From positions 1 to 64,000 of the forward strand of contig SVQW01000009.1 in NCBI GenBank assembly GCA_015065085.1: DNA of 64,000 nt, read 5' to 3'. The position numbers and the translations under genes were made by a program. Position 1 is the stretch's first letter. Each line of letters opens with the position of its first letter. Source of the DNA: Oscillospiraceae bacterium. GTDB lineage: Bacteria > Bacillota > Clostridia > Oscillospirales > SIG627. Positions 8,606-17,248 of the stretch are shown here, one piece after another. The notes under the pieces are model-generated. The model saw only the letters and a program-made list of their open reading frames with translations, did no database searches and had not been told where the DNA came from.

Positions 8606-9202
8606 TTGAACAAATCAGAGAGCAAATATTTTAATACTGCCAAAAAGATGGACAAGGCCCTTATATCCCTCCTTGAAGAAAAAGCTTTTGAATATATAAC
8701 AGTCAGCGAAATATGTAAAAGGGCAGAAGTTAATCGTTCTACATTCTATTTACATTATGAAAACACGGCTGATTTACTCAATGAGACAGCGCGATTTTTA
8801 CTCAATGATTTTGCAGCATATTTTAATGTTGATGTAGAAAATATAACTGAAAAATTTAAAGCCGACTCACTTGATGAATTGAATTTTATATCAGATGCGT
8901 ATTTACACCCGTATTTGTCATACATTAAAGAAAATAGGATTCTGTTTTCAACCATTTTATCGCATTCGGTTTCATTTGGATTCAATGAAATATTTCAAAG
9001 GCTTTATGACAATATATTTAATCCGATTTTAGAAAAATACAATTATCCCGCCACTGACAGAAAGTATGCCATGATGTTTTATCTCAACGGAATAACAGCT
9101 GTTGTAACAGAATGGTTGAAAGACGGATGCCAAAAGACAATTGAAGAAGTATCACAAATTATTTACGGATGTATATTTGGACGTGAAAACAAAGTCATCT
9201 GA
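8606..9202 (+). CDS. TetR/AcrR-family transcriptional regulator
   Basis: 198 residues. The N-terminal HTH covers about residues 12-58 (FEYITVSEICKRAEVNRSTF, then YLHYENTADLLNE), the TetR signature where the recognition helix ends in STFYxHY. The C-terminal helical ligand domain (about 75-195) is variable. The start is TTG 8606 with AAAGGAGGG 7 nt upstream; no better ATG exists. It probably controls the promoter of its own operon by binding near 8174-8230, though no clean palindrome stands out there. Confidence 0.88.
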   Translation: MNKSESKYFNTAKKMDKALISLLEEKAFEYITVSEICKRAEVNRSTFYLHYENTADLLNETARFLLNDFAAYFNVDVENITEKFKADSLDELNFISDAYLHPYLSYIKENRILFSTILSHSVSFGFNEIFQRLYDNIFNPILEKYNYPATDRKYAMMFYLNGITAVVTEWLKDGCQKTIEEVSQIIYGCIFGRENKVI

Positions 9203-9758
9203 ATTGTTCAAACCTTGAATGCCTCCGGAGCTTCGGGGTAAACATCATTATAGTTTTTCGTTTGTTCCTGTAAGTATACTTAAAATATCGTTTTTTCATC
9301 CAATGTATCCTGTTTTCGGCAAGTAGCCGGCTGGTCTCTTGTATTTCCATATACCCCCGGTTGATAAAGTGGTATTAACCGGGGGTATTTTCTTCACGGA
9401 AATTCTGCAATAGTATGTACATATGAACGTCCAATCTGATGATTCACCCCCTAAATGCTTGTCAGGCTATTAAAACGGTTTCCGTCCGTGATGGAATCAC
9501 GCGAAAAAGGATATGAATCATAAACTCACCTTTTTTATATACCATATTTACTCTATTTAAAAAAACGAAATTTTGAAAGTCAAATTTTTTATAAAAACTA
9601 TTGATTTTTTTAATTTGCGTGATAAAATAACAATTGATATATAACATCAGATGTACGAATTGATAAATTGTTTAATAATTCAAATGATTTTTTAACATTT
9701 GTATAATATAATTATTATAGCGCATTTGATATTTACAAAATCCGGAAAGGTGCAGAAA
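9203..9758. other. Non-coding spacer
   Basis: No convincing gene. It holds one terminator-like hairpin (9351-9394) and a weak promoter candidate (TTCAAA at 9679-9684, 17-bp spacer, TATAAT at 9702-9707) for the membrane protein at 9759. The rest is AT-rich without recognisable structure. Confidence 0.5.
9351..9394 (+). terminator. Terminator-like hairpin
   Basis: ATACCCCCGGTT and AACCGGGGGTAT form a 12-bp GC-rich perfect stem with a 14-nt loop, followed by TTTCTTC. It lies 150 bp beyond the TetR gene, the only upstream gene it could serve on this strand. Confidence 0.65.
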
Positions 9759-10604
9759 ATGAAAGGCTTTCAAAGAAAAACTCGAAAGTATAAAAAGGGT
9801 ATAATTCATTCTGTTCTAAGTGCCATCGTTCTGGCAGTGATGGTAGCACGTTTTGTACGTGCTGATTATTATGCCGTTTTTCTTTGTGTTCTTACGCTGG
9901 TGCTTTTTTATATTCCCGTTATTGTGGACAGAACCTTTAATGTAAGTCTGCCTAAAGAGCTGGAAGCGATAATATTGCTTTTTGTTTTCGCCGCGGAAAT
10001 TCTGGGCGAAATTGGCAGCTTTTATACTCACATTCCCTGGTGGGACACCATGCTTCACACCGTAAACGGCTTTCTCATGGCGGCAATAGGCTTTGCCATG
10101 ATTGATATACTCAATAATTCGCCGCGCTTCCATTTTAATTTGTCGCCTGTGTTTGTGGCATTTGTGGCATTTTGCTTTTCCATGACAGTAGGTGTTGCGT
10201 GGGAATTCTTTGAATTCGGCATGGATTGCTTCACCGCAGGTGATATGCAAAAGGACAGAATTATTGATACCGTTTCTTCGGTGCTGCTCAATCCCGATGG
10301 GGTTAATGCCCCCGTAATACTCAATGATGTTACAAGCACCGTAATACATTACGGCGAAAACCGGACTTACACCGTGAATGGCTATCTTGATATCGGCATT
10401 GCGGATACGATGAAAGACCTTATAGTAAACTGCATCGGAGCAGTTGTGTTCTCTGCTATCGGATATTTCTATATAATCGGGAGAAATAAAGGTATATTCG
10501 CCTCAAAATTCATTCCGCGCATGAAGACCGCCGAAGAAATCGAGCATCAGAAAACCAAACAATTGCAGACAAACGAAACATCCCAAACTCAAAAGAAAGA
10601 ATGA
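9759..10604 (+). CDS. DUF2238-like multispanning membrane protein
   Basis: 281 residues. Six to seven membrane helices are followed by a basic tail. The motifs WWDTMLHTVNGF and VAWEFFEFGMD fit the DUF2238/YjdF-like family, whose members have no established function. The conserved H-T, E and D-T residues within or next to helices could form a buried active or binding site. A longer in-frame ATG exists at 9699, but GGAAAGG lies 8 nt before the ATG at 9759 and the upstream part is not family-like. Single gene; upstream promoter weak; followed by the hairpin cluster that probably terminates it. Confidence 0.68.
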   Translation: MKGFQRKTRKYKKGIIHSVLSAIVLAVMVARFVRADYYAVFLCVLTLVLFYIPVIVDRTFNVSLPKELEAIILLFVFAAEILGEIGSFYTHIPWWDTMLHTVNGFLMAAIGFAMIDILNNSPRFHFNLSPVFVAFVAFCFSMTVGVAWEFFEFGMDCFTAGDMQKDRIIDTVSSVLLNPDGVNAPVILNDVTSTVIHYGENRTYTVNGYLDIGIADTMKDLIVNCIGAVVFSAIGYFYIIGRNKGIFASKFIPRMKTAEEIEHQKTKQLQTNETSQTQKKE

Positions 10605-10609
10605 ACAAA

Positions 10610-10634
10610 AAGCATACTGCCTCGCAGTATGCTT
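10610..10634 (+). repeat. 25-bp hairpin repeat, copy 1
   Basis: AAGCATACTGC-CTC-GCAGTATGCTT is an 11-bp perfect stem, repeated identically at 10869-10893. It begins 5 bp after the stop of the membrane protein and can act as a transcription end signal. Confidence 0.9.
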
Positions 10635-10664
10635 CAGTGTGTCGATAAACCTATCGACACACTG
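10635..10664 (+). repeat. Adjacent 13-bp perfect hairpin
   Basis: CAGTGTGTCGATA, loop AACC, TATCGACACACTG. It starts directly after copy 1 of the 25-bp hairpin, so two strong stems are stacked head to tail. Confidence 0.85.
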
Positions 10665-10754
10665 TGAGACTTTCGAAAAGTCAGGGATATTTTGCCGATT
10701 TAAGCCTGTCGGCGTACAAAGGTACGGTAGGGCTTGAAGCGGCAAAAAGCGACA

Positions 10755-10799
10755 AACAGCAGGTGATATTCGATGTATCACCTGCTGTTAATTTCTTTT
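10755..10799 (+). terminator. 14-bp hairpin with T-rich tail
   Basis: AACAGCAGGTGATA and TATCACCTGCTGTT form a perfect 14-bp stem with a 7-nt loop, followed by a T-rich run. It resembles a terminator but lies 150 bp from any gene, inside the repeat cluster. Confidence 0.65.
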
Positions 10800-10868
10800 T
10801 TGATTTATTTGCGCTTCTTGAAATATAATTTATTTTCGTCGCGGTATCACGACTTCCTCGACAGTCTG

Positions 10869-10895
10869 AAGCATACTGCCTCGCAGTATGCTTTT
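10869..10895 (+). repeat. 25-bp hairpin repeat, copy 2
   Basis: An exact second copy of the hairpin at 10610-10634, here followed by T5. It ends only 5 bp before the -35 box of the glycan operon, so it may insulate that promoter from upstream transcription. Confidence 0.88.
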
Positions 10896-10899
10896 TGTG

Positions 10900-10928
10900 T
10901 TGACAACAATGAAGAAATGTGGTAAAAT
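10900..10928 (+). promoter_or_regulatory. Sigma-A promoter of the surface-glycan operon
   Basis: TTGACA at 10900-10905, a 17-bp spacer, then TAAAAT at 10923-10928, followed 34 bp later by the ATG at 10962 with GGAGAGG as ribosome site. No other promoter was seen before 17568. Confidence 0.85.
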
Positions 10929-10961
10929 ATATTGAATAATGTAAAATGGAGAGGTATGTAA

Positions 10962-11876
10962 ATGGACGCTGTTGTAGGATATACCGGATTTGTGGGCACA
11001 AATCTTTGCAAAAGCCATGATTTCAGTTATAAATTCAATTCTAAAAACATTTCCGATGCTTTCGGACTTTGCCCAGATATGTTAGTATATGCGGGTGTAC
11101 GCTCGGAAAAGTTCCTTGCCAATAATGACCCTGCGGCGGATATGGAGAATATAAAGACCGCTTTTGAAAATATAAAGAAGATTGCTCCCAAAAAGCTGGT
11201 GCACATTTCTACTGTTGATGTATACAAAAAACCTGTTAATGTCAGCGAAAAAAGCATTATAGATACCGATGGACTGGGTGCATACGGATATGACCGATAT
11301 GCTCTGGAACAGATGCTTCGTGAGGAGTTCCCCGAGTGCCATATTATAAGACTTCCCGGTCTTTACGGAGAGGGACTTAAAAAGAATTTTATTTACGACA
11401 TGATAAATCTCATTCCTTCCATGTTAAATGAAACGAAGTATACCGAGTTAAAATGCGATATTATCGATAAGTATTATTCACTTCAATCCAACGGGTTTTA
11501 TAAGTGCCGACCGCTTGAAGAAAACGAGCGCAAGGAATTGAGAACGTTTTTTGAAGCAAGCGGATTTACCGCACTTAATTTCACCGACAGCCGTTCCGTT
11601 TTCCAGTTTTATAACCTTTCATACCTGTGGGAGCATATACAGATTGCACTTAAGAACGATATTAAACTGCTCAATATATCCACCGCCCCTGTAAGTGCCG
11701 CGGAGATATACCGCAGTGTGCATAAAAAGGATTTTGAGAACATTCTGGCAAAAGAACCTGCCATGTATGACTACAAAACGGAATACGCACAGCTTTTCGG
11801 AGGAAAAGACGGGTATATAATGGATGCGGATTTTGTCAAGGCGGATATAAATAAGTATATTCTGGAAAGAATATGA
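10962..11876 (+). CDS. NAD(P)-dependent epimerase/dehydratase-like protein
   Basis: 304 residues. The N-terminal Rossmann motif is GYTGFVG (residues 6-12), a GxxGFxG form of extended SDR proteins. The STVDVY segment matches the catalytic Ser/Thr strand. Tyr is kept (AYGYDRYALEQ) but the usual YxxxK lysine reads as Arg in the simplest alignment, so activity may be altered. RLPGLYGEG is the conserved post-catalytic strand. First gene of the eight-gene operon; the isomerase gene follows after 9 nt. Probable role: forming or epimerising a sugar, or its nucleotide-linked form, for the glycan. Confidence 0.78.
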   Translation: MDAVVGYTGFVGTNLCKSHDFSYKFNSKNISDAFGLCPDMLVYAGVRSEKFLANNDPAADMENIKTAFENIKKIAPKKLVHISTVDVYKKPVNVSEKSIIDTDGLGAYGYDRYALEQMLREEFPECHIIRLPGLYGEGLKKNFIYDMINLIPSMLNETKYTELKCDIIDKYYSLQSNGFYKCRPLEENERKELRTFFEASGFTALNFTDSRSVFQFYNLSYLWEHIQIALKNDIKLLNISTAPVSAAEIYRSVHKKDFENILAKEPAMYDYKTEYAQLFGGKDGYIMDADFVKADINKYILERI

Positions 11877-11885
11877 GGAAATAAT

Positions 11886-12668
11886 ATGAAGCTTGCAATA
11901 TCAAATATAGCCTTTGAGGCTCAGGATGACGAGTATTTTTACAGTCTCATGAATAAACTGGGTTTTTGCGGTCTTGAGATAGCCCCGACACGCATAATAC
12001 CGCAATCGCCTTATGACAATGGTGAAATCATTTCCGACTTTTCCCGTAGAATAAAAGCCGAATACGGACTTGATATAGTTTCCATGCAGTCAATCTGGTT
12101 CGGAATAAACCAGAGAATATTCTCAACCGCTGAGGAACGCAATTTCCTTGTGGATTACACAAAAAAGGCAATAGATTTTGCTCACGCGGCAAATTGTAAA
12201 AACCTTGTTTTCGGCTGTCCGCGTAACCGCGTTATCGACAGTGAAGAGCAGTATCCCACAGCGGTGGAGTTTTTTCATCAGCTTGGCGATTATGCCGCTT
12301 CACAGGGTACGGTAGTTGCCATAGAAGCCAATCCCCCCATATATAATACCAACTTCATAAATAATGACACCGATGCTCTGAAACTGTGGAAAGAGGTTTC
12401 AAGCGACGGCTTTAAGATAAATCTTGATATGGGAACGGTCATTCACAACCAAGAGGATATCAATGAACTTGATTTTTCCGCAATTTCCCATGTTCATCTC
12501 AGCGAGCCGGGACTTGTAAAGCCACAGAAACGCGAGCTTCATAAACAGCTTGCGGACATGATGAAATGTGCCGATTATAAAGGCTATGTTTCCATAGAAA
12601 TGAAAAAGGGTCTTGACCGTATTGAAATCGAAGAAGTTATGAATTACGCAAAGGAAGTGTTTTCTTGA
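11886..12668 (+). CDS. Sugar phosphate isomerase/epimerase-like TIM-barrel protein
   Basis: 260 residues of the xylose-isomerase-like TIM barrel (AP endonuclease 2 superfamily). Features seen: GFCGLEIAPTR near residue 26, NLVFGCPRNR, AIEANPP (metal-binding Glu), INLDMGTV, HVHLSEPG (His pair) and VSIEMK at the end. The ordered Glu-Asp-His-Glu set fits a divalent-metal isomerase or epimerase. It ends overlapping the glycosyltransferase start by 4 nt, so the two are translationally coupled. The substrate is unknown; the location suggests a step in making the sugar that is later transferred. Confidence 0.8.
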   Translation: MKLAISNIAFEAQDDEYFYSLMNKLGFCGLEIAPTRIIPQSPYDNGEIISDFSRRIKAEYGLDIVSMQSIWFGINQRIFSTAEERNFLVDYTKKAIDFAHAANCKNLVFGCPRNRVIDSEEQYPTAVEFFHQLGDYAASQGTVVAIEANPPIYNTNFINNDTDALKLWKEVSSDGFKINLDMGTVIHNQEDINELDFSAISHVHLSEPGLVKPQKRELHKQLADMMKCADYKGYVSIEMKKGLDRIEIEEVMNYAKEVFS

Positions 12669-13486
12669 TATTTGAACAAAAGGAGGGTGTTCCGCGCTAC
12701 GAATGTCGCGAATATGCCCCCAAAAATACAAAATACTGTGTGCTTATTCCCATAATAAACGAGGGCGAGCGCATAAAAAGAGAGCTTGAAAGAGCAAAGA
12801 CCGCGGGTGTGGACAAGCTGTGCGATATAATTATTTGCGACGGCGATTCCACCGACGGCTCCACTGCCGACGAAATAATGCAGTCTCTCGGCGTTAATAC
12901 GTTGCTTATAAAGAAAAGTGCAGGCAAGCAGGGAGCACAGCTTCGTATGGGCATTGATTTTGCCTTGAATGTACGTGGCTACGACGGTGTTGTTACCATA
13001 GACGGTAACGATAAGGACAGTATTGAGGATGTACCCAAGTTCATTGAAAAACTGAATGAGGGCTACGATTTGGTACAGGGAAGCCGTTTTATAAAGGGCG
13101 GTAAGGCAATAAATACTCCGTTTGTAAGATATGTTTCGGTTCGTCTTATCCATGCTCCGATTATTTCTATCACCGCGGGACAGTGGTTTACCGATACTAC
13201 CAATGCATACCGCTGTTATTCGGCGGCATATCTTAGACACCCCAAGGTTCAGCCGTTGCGCGAGGTGTTCAGCGGATATGAGCTTCTTGCGTATCTTTCG
13301 GTAAGAGCTACTCAGCTAAAAATGAAGGCGTGCGAGGTTCCCGTTACCAGAGCTTACCCCAAAACCGGCAAAACACCTACGAAAATAAGTGCCGTGCGCG
13401 GAAACAGTAATCTTCTTAAAATATTGTTTAAAAACCTTTTCGGCGGCTACAATCCGTCAACGGACAACGGTTCTGAAAGGAAATAA
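12665..13486 (+). CDS. Family 2 glycosyltransferase, polyprenyl-phosphate (DPM1-like) type
   Basis: 273 residues. GT2 A-fold: CVLIPIINEGERI at residues ~25-37, then IICDGDSTDGST (nucleotide-binding loop), then a DxD-like TIDGND followed by GYDLVQGSRF. The C-terminal part (EVFSGYELLAYL, EVPVTRAYPKTGKTP) matches dolichol/undecaprenyl-phosphate sugar transferases. It probably loads a sugar on a membrane lipid carrier at the cytoplasmic face. The start is TTG 12665, overlapping the previous stop, with AAGGAAG 7 nt upstream; no ATG is available near the N-terminus. Confidence 0.85.
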   Translation: MIFEQKEGVPRYECREYAPKNTKYCVLIPIINEGERIKRELERAKTAGVDKLCDIIICDGDSTDGSTADEIMQSLGVNTLLIKKSAGKQGAQLRMGIDFALNVRGYDGVVTIDGNDKDSIEDVPKFIEKLNEGYDLVQGSRFIKGGKAINTPFVRYVSVRLIHAPIISITAGQWFTDTTNAYRCYSAAYLRHPKVQPLREVFSGYELLAYLSVRATQLKMKACEVPVTRAYPKTGKTPTKISAVRGNSNLLKILFKNLFGGYNPSTDNGSERK

Positions 13487-13487
13487 T

Positions 13488-14813
13488 ATGAAAACCTTGA
13501 ATAAAACTCTGCCTTTGATATTTGTAATCGCGGCGGTAATTCTTTTGTCGCTGTGCTTTTACCGCAATCAGCTGGGCGTTTCGGGACAGGACTGGTTTAT
13601 GACCTATCAGGATGATTCCGACTTGCATATACGCGGAAGAATAACACGCACTATCGAGACGGGAAACCCTTTTTCCGACCACGCGCTTATAGGTCAGTAT
13701 GCGGTTATTGATTCTCAGGAAAAGTATGACCCTTATTTCAGGCAGATCGGAATACAGGGACTTTATGCTTCTTTTGTGCAGAAATTAACCGGCGCAAATC
13801 TCGAGGACACTGTACGCTATACACGTATGCTTAATTCATTTTTGTGTGCTTTGGTGTGTGCGTTGTTTTCGTTTTGGCTGTGGAAGGAATTCAATAAAAC
13901 GACAGCGGTAATATCTGTTTTCCTCTTTGCATTTTCACCATGGCTTACTGTTTCGGCACGAAATCTTTACTGGGCAACCTGGCTTATGTTGTTGCCGGCG
14001 GTACTTATGCTGATGCTGTTGCACCGCGATGCGGTACGCAGAAAGTATTCCAATGTGCTGGCATTTTTGCTGTGCTTTGTTTCACTGTTTCTTAAATGCG
14101 GTGCGGGCTATGAGTTTGTAAGCTGTGTACTGGTGTGCATGGAGTTGCCGTTTATTTACTATGCTGTAAAAAACAACTGGAGTATAAAGAAATTCTTTGG
14201 TCGAGCAATTGTCAGCGGACTGGGCGGAATAGCGGGTTTTGCCGCTGCCATCGGTATAAATCTTTTTCAGTGCAGGCTGCTTGTGGGTGATTTTTCTACT
14301 GCCGTACAGCTTATGATGGAGAACATCTCCAAGCGTACAGGCGCGTTTGGCATAGAACAGACAAATGAGCTTATTATCGCAAGCCTTAACGTAAGCCCCA
14401 TAACTGTTATAAACACATACCTTTTCAGCGGTGAGCCTGTTCTTTTCAGCTTTACCATGGCTGAAATTATAGCCTTTTTTCTTGTAATGCTGTGTGTTCA
14501 TATTGTTACCGGAAAGGGAAGTAATGCGGCTTATTCGGCATCTGTCGTATCACTGATAGGACCCGTTTCATGGATGGTGCTGGCTAAGGGACATTCCTAT
14601 ATCCACTGTCATATTAATTATATTCTTTGGTCTATCCCCACGGTATACGTTATGACATTGAGCGGTTTGGGAACACTTTACAGACTTGTGCGTGACAGCT
14701 ATCTGAATGCTAAAAGCCTGACACGTAAAATTACAGTTGTTGCAGTGCCTGTTATATTGGCACTTTATATAATCGCCTGCTTCTACATGCGCAACAATGT
14801 GAGAGGCTGGTAG
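13488..14813 (+). CDS. GT-C-like multispanning membrane glycosyltransferase candidate
   Basis: 441 residues with ten or more membrane helices. A first extracytoplasmic loop after helix 1 (about residues 28-95) is rich in Asp/Glu (QDDSDLH, SQEKYDPYF), as expected for the acidic catalytic loop of GT-C enzymes that use polyprenyl-phosphate sugars. No close match to a named family is clear, so this is inference from topology and operon context. The ATG at 13488 with GAAAGGA upstream is chosen over an in-frame ATG inside the previous gene. It would transfer the flipped sugar to an acceptor outside the membrane. Confidence 0.6.
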   Translation: MKTLNKTLPLIFVIAAVILLSLCFYRNQLGVSGQDWFMTYQDDSDLHIRGRITRTIETGNPFSDHALIGQYAVIDSQEKYDPYFRQIGIQGLYASFVQKLTGANLEDTVRYTRMLNSFLCALVCALFSFWLWKEFNKTTAVISVFLFAFSPWLTVSARNLYWATWLMLLPAVLMLMLLHRDAVRRKYSNVLAFLLCFVSLFLKCGAGYEFVSCVLVCMELPFIYYAVKNNWSIKKFFGRAIVSGLGGIAGFAAAIGINLFQCRLLVGDFSTAVQLMMENISKRTGAFGIEQTNELIIASLNVSPITVINTYLFSGEPVLFSFTMAEIIAFFLVMLCVHIVTGKGSNAAYSASVVSLIGPVSWMVLAKGHSYIHCHINYILWSIPTVYVMTLSGLGTLYRLVRDSYLNAKSLTRKITVVAVPVILALYIIACFYMRNNVRGW

Positions 14814-14825
14814 AAAGGAACAAAA

Positions 14826-15944
14826 ATGGTATATGATAAAATAATACTCGGCGCAGGGCTTTACGGGCTTTATTCTGCATTGTACTGTGCGAAAAAAGGA
14901 CAGAAAATACTTGTTCTGGAGCACGACTCGGCTCCTTTTATGCGTGCTACATATATAAACCAGGCACGTGTGCATATGGGTTATCATTACCCACGTTCAC
15001 TGTCCACTGCAATAAAATCTGCCGGTTACTTTAAACGCTTCAACGAGGATTACGGCTTTTGTGTACACACTCAGTTTGATCAGGTATATGCCACATCTTC
15101 TGCATTTTCATGGACAAATGCGGCTGAATTCCGTAAATTCTGCCGTGATGCCGGGATAAGATGCGATGATATTATGCCGGATGTGTATTTCAAGGACGGG
15201 CTTTGTGACGGTACATACCTTACCACCGAATACACCTACGATGCCCAGATACTCAAAAAGTATTTTCTTGACGAAATATCAAAGTTTCCGTCAATTGAAA
15301 TACTTTACAATATGCGTGACTACGAAATAAAAAAGAGTGATACAAGCTTTGAAATAAAGCTTCCGGACGGCACCACACACAGTACGGATTTTCTGCTGAA
15401 TGCCACATATGCCGCCGTTAACCAAGTACTTTCAAAGTTGGGATACGAACCCTTCAAGATAAAATATGAGCTTTGCGAAATTATTCTGTGTAAGGTAAGC
15501 GAAAACCTTAAAAACGTAGGTCTTACGGTAATGGACGGACCTTTCTTTTCCATAATGCCGTTCGGAAAAACAGGTATACATTCCCTTACCTCTGTAACAT
15601 TTACTCCCCATGTTACCTCATACGATAAGCTTCCTACCTTTGACTGCCAGAAGACCTGTAATGGCCACTGTACCCCGGAAAGACTGGGTAATTGTAACGA
15701 GTGTCCCTCCAAGCCCCAAAGCGCGTGGAGTTATATGTCCAGCCTTGCCAGAAAGTATATGAAGGACGAATATCAGTTTGAGTATCTTTCCTCGCTGTTT
15801 TCTATGAAACCGATTCTTAAGGCTTCGGAGGTGGATGATTCCCGCCCTACGGTTATACGTCAATTCTCCGACAGCCCCGCGTTTTACAGCGTGCTTTCGG
15901 GCAAGATAAATACGGTCTACGACCTTGATGAAATATTGAAATAA
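14826..15944 (+). CDS. FAD-dependent oxidoreductase (DAO-like)
   Basis: 372 residues. The dinucleotide-binding motif GAGLYGLYSALYCAKKG starts at about residue 8, with LVLEHD ending the second strand. The stretch NQARVHMGYHYPRS is one I associate with oxidoreductases of polysaccharide clusters. A cysteine-rich insert (CQKTCNGHCTPERLGNCNEC, about residues 275-294) has five or six Cys and could bind a metal; this is unusual for the family. A second FAD or substrate segment (RPTVIRQF) lies near the end. It may oxidise a sugar or amino group of the glycan precursor. Ribosome site AAAGGAA; 12 nt after the previous gene. Confidence 0.78.
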   Translation: MVYDKIILGAGLYGLYSALYCAKKGQKILVLEHDSAPFMRATYINQARVHMGYHYPRSLSTAIKSAGYFKRFNEDYGFCVHTQFDQVYATSSAFSWTNAAEFRKFCRDAGIRCDDIMPDVYFKDGLCDGTYLTTEYTYDAQILKKYFLDEISKFPSIEILYNMRDYEIKKSDTSFEIKLPDGTTHSTDFLLNATYAAVNQVLSKLGYEPFKIKYELCEIILCKVSENLKNVGLTVMDGPFFSIMPFGKTGIHSLTSVTFTPHVTSYDKLPTFDCQKTCNGHCTPERLGNCNECPSKPQSAWSYMSSLARKYMKDEYQFEYLSSLFSMKPILKASEVDDSRPTVIRQFSDSPAFYSVLSGKINTVYDLDEILK

Positions 15945-15956
15945 GGAGTGAAAAGC

Positions 15957-16883
15957 ATGATAAATAAGGAAAAGAATTTTATATCCGCTGTTATGTACAT
16001 AGGAGATAATATGGATATTGCCCCGGATTTCGTACGTAAGCTTGCGGCAGTTCTGTGCGAAAATTTCGAGCACTATGAAATAATTTGCGTAAATGACGGC
16101 TATGACGATGATGCCGTTTCGCCCCTCAAAGCGCTTTCCGGAGATGTGAAAAACGGAGTTCTCAGCGTTGTGAATATGAGCTATCGCCAGGGCGTGGAGC
16201 TTTCTATGTCGGCAGGTGTGGACCTTGCAATAGGCGACTTTGTTTATGAATTTGACAATATAAGCGCCGAATTTGACAACTCGCTTATAATGGAAATATA
16301 CCGACGCAGTCTTACCGGCTTTGATATTGTAAGCGCTTCACCCGCAAAAAGCCGTAAGTCATCACGCCTGTTTTATAAGCTTTATAATCGTTTTTCCGGC
16401 AATCCCGCAAAAATTCGCACCGAAACCTTCCGCATACTCACACGTCGTGCCATAAACCGTGTTAATTCCATGTCGGATACGCTTCCTTACCGCAAGGCAC
16501 AGTACGCGGCATGTGGCCTTAAATGCGACACTGTTTTTTATGATAGCAAAACCGCCCGCCGTAACAGCGATTTTGAAACCTCCAGAAGCGATAAGGCGAT
16601 TGACAGCCTCATTCTGTTCACCGATATTGCGTACAAAAGCTCGCTTGCGATGGCGTTTATTATGCTTTGCCTTTGCGTGTTCAGCGTTATTTATACCATC
16701 GTAACCTACATTGCCATTGACACCGCACCCGGTTGGGCTACCATCATGCTGTTTTTGTCAGTTGCGTTTGTGGGCATTTTCGGTCTGTTTGCGGTGGTTA
16801 TTAAGTACCTTACACTGCTCACCGAACTTGTTTTCAAAAAGCAGAAGTATATTATACGTTCGATTGAAAAGATAACAAAATGA
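15957..16883 (+). CDS. Family 2 glycosyltransferase with C-terminal membrane anchor
   Basis: 308 residues. GT2 features: IICVNDGYDDDAV at about 48-60 (NDG-type loop) and VYEFDNISAEFD in place of the DxD/QDP region. Two membrane helices lie at about 225-285 (FIMLCLCVFSVIYTIVTYIA, then ATIMLFLSVAFVGIFGLFAVV). This layout is that of GtrB/DpgM-like polyprenyl-phosphate glucosyl or aminosugar transferases. The ATG at 15957 has AAGGAG upstream, better than an in-frame GTG at 15948 that overlaps that site. A second lipid-carrier transferase in the same operon suggests either two sugars or a charge/retain division of labour; the weak acidic motifs leave open that it is inactive. Confidence 0.77.
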   Translation: MINKEKNFISAVMYIGDNMDIAPDFVRKLAAVLCENFEHYEIICVNDGYDDDAVSPLKALSGDVKNGVLSVVNMSYRQGVELSMSAGVDLAIGDFVYEFDNISAEFDNSLIMEIYRRSLTGFDIVSASPAKSRKSSRLFYKLYNRFSGNPAKIRTETFRILTRRAINRVNSMSDTLPYRKAQYAACGLKCDTVFYDSKTARRNSDFETSRSDKAIDSLILFTDIAYKSSLAMAFIMLCLCVFSVIYTIVTYIAIDTAPGWATIMLFLSVAFVGIFGLFAVVIKYLTLLTELVFKKQKYIIRSIEKITK

Positions 16884-17248
16884 CAAACTTTTTAAACAGT
16901 ATAAAAAAATCATTTGAGAAAAACAAAAAAGGCATTGCACTGATGCTGTTTTCCTCTTTCTGTGTTTGCTTGGGACAGCTTTTCTGGAAGCTTGCCTCAA
17001 CCGGGGAGGGAATGAATATTCCGCATCTTATATGCGGATTCATACTTTACGGAATTGGTGCCGTGGTTATGATACTTGCATACCGTTACGGAAGCTTGTC
17101 GGTACTTCAGCCTATGCTGGCGGCAAATTATATTTTCGCACCGGTTATTGCCGCAATAGTTTTAAATGAAGCAATTTCGCCCATGCGTATAGTCGGCATA
17201 GTGGTGATAATAGCAGGCATATTGCTGATAGGGGGTGGGGATGACTGA
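16880..17248 (+). CDS. SMR/EamA-type flippase subunit, ArnE-like
   Basis: 122 residues, four membrane helices, overlapping the glycosyltransferase stop by 4 nt (ATGA). The sequence has the small multidrug-resistance fold: LGQLFWKLAS in helix 1-2, then AYRYGSLSVLQPMLAANYIF, and a terminal VGIVVIIAGILL. The two-subunit arrangement with the next gene mirrors ArnE/ArnF, which flip a polyprenyl-phosphate aminosugar across the membrane. The assignment to a lipid-sugar flippase rather than a drug pump rests on the operon context. Confidence 0.78.
   Translation: MTNFLNSIKKSFEKNKKGIALMLFSSFCVCLGQLFWKLASTGEGMNIPHLICGFILYGIGAVVMILAYRYGSLSVLQPMLAANYIFAPVIAAIVLNEAISPMRIVGIVVIIAGILLIGGGDD

Noticed and set aside
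9462..9647. Minus-strand ORF (61 codons) in the 9.2-9.7 kb gap
   Set aside because: No clear ribosome site or promoter and no recognisable protein features; AT-rich noise.
10681..11001. Minus-strand ORF (106 codons) over the hairpin cluster
   Set aside because: It crosses the glycan promoter and the repeat hairpins and contains hairpin-coded repeats (KHTARQYA); no ribosome site.
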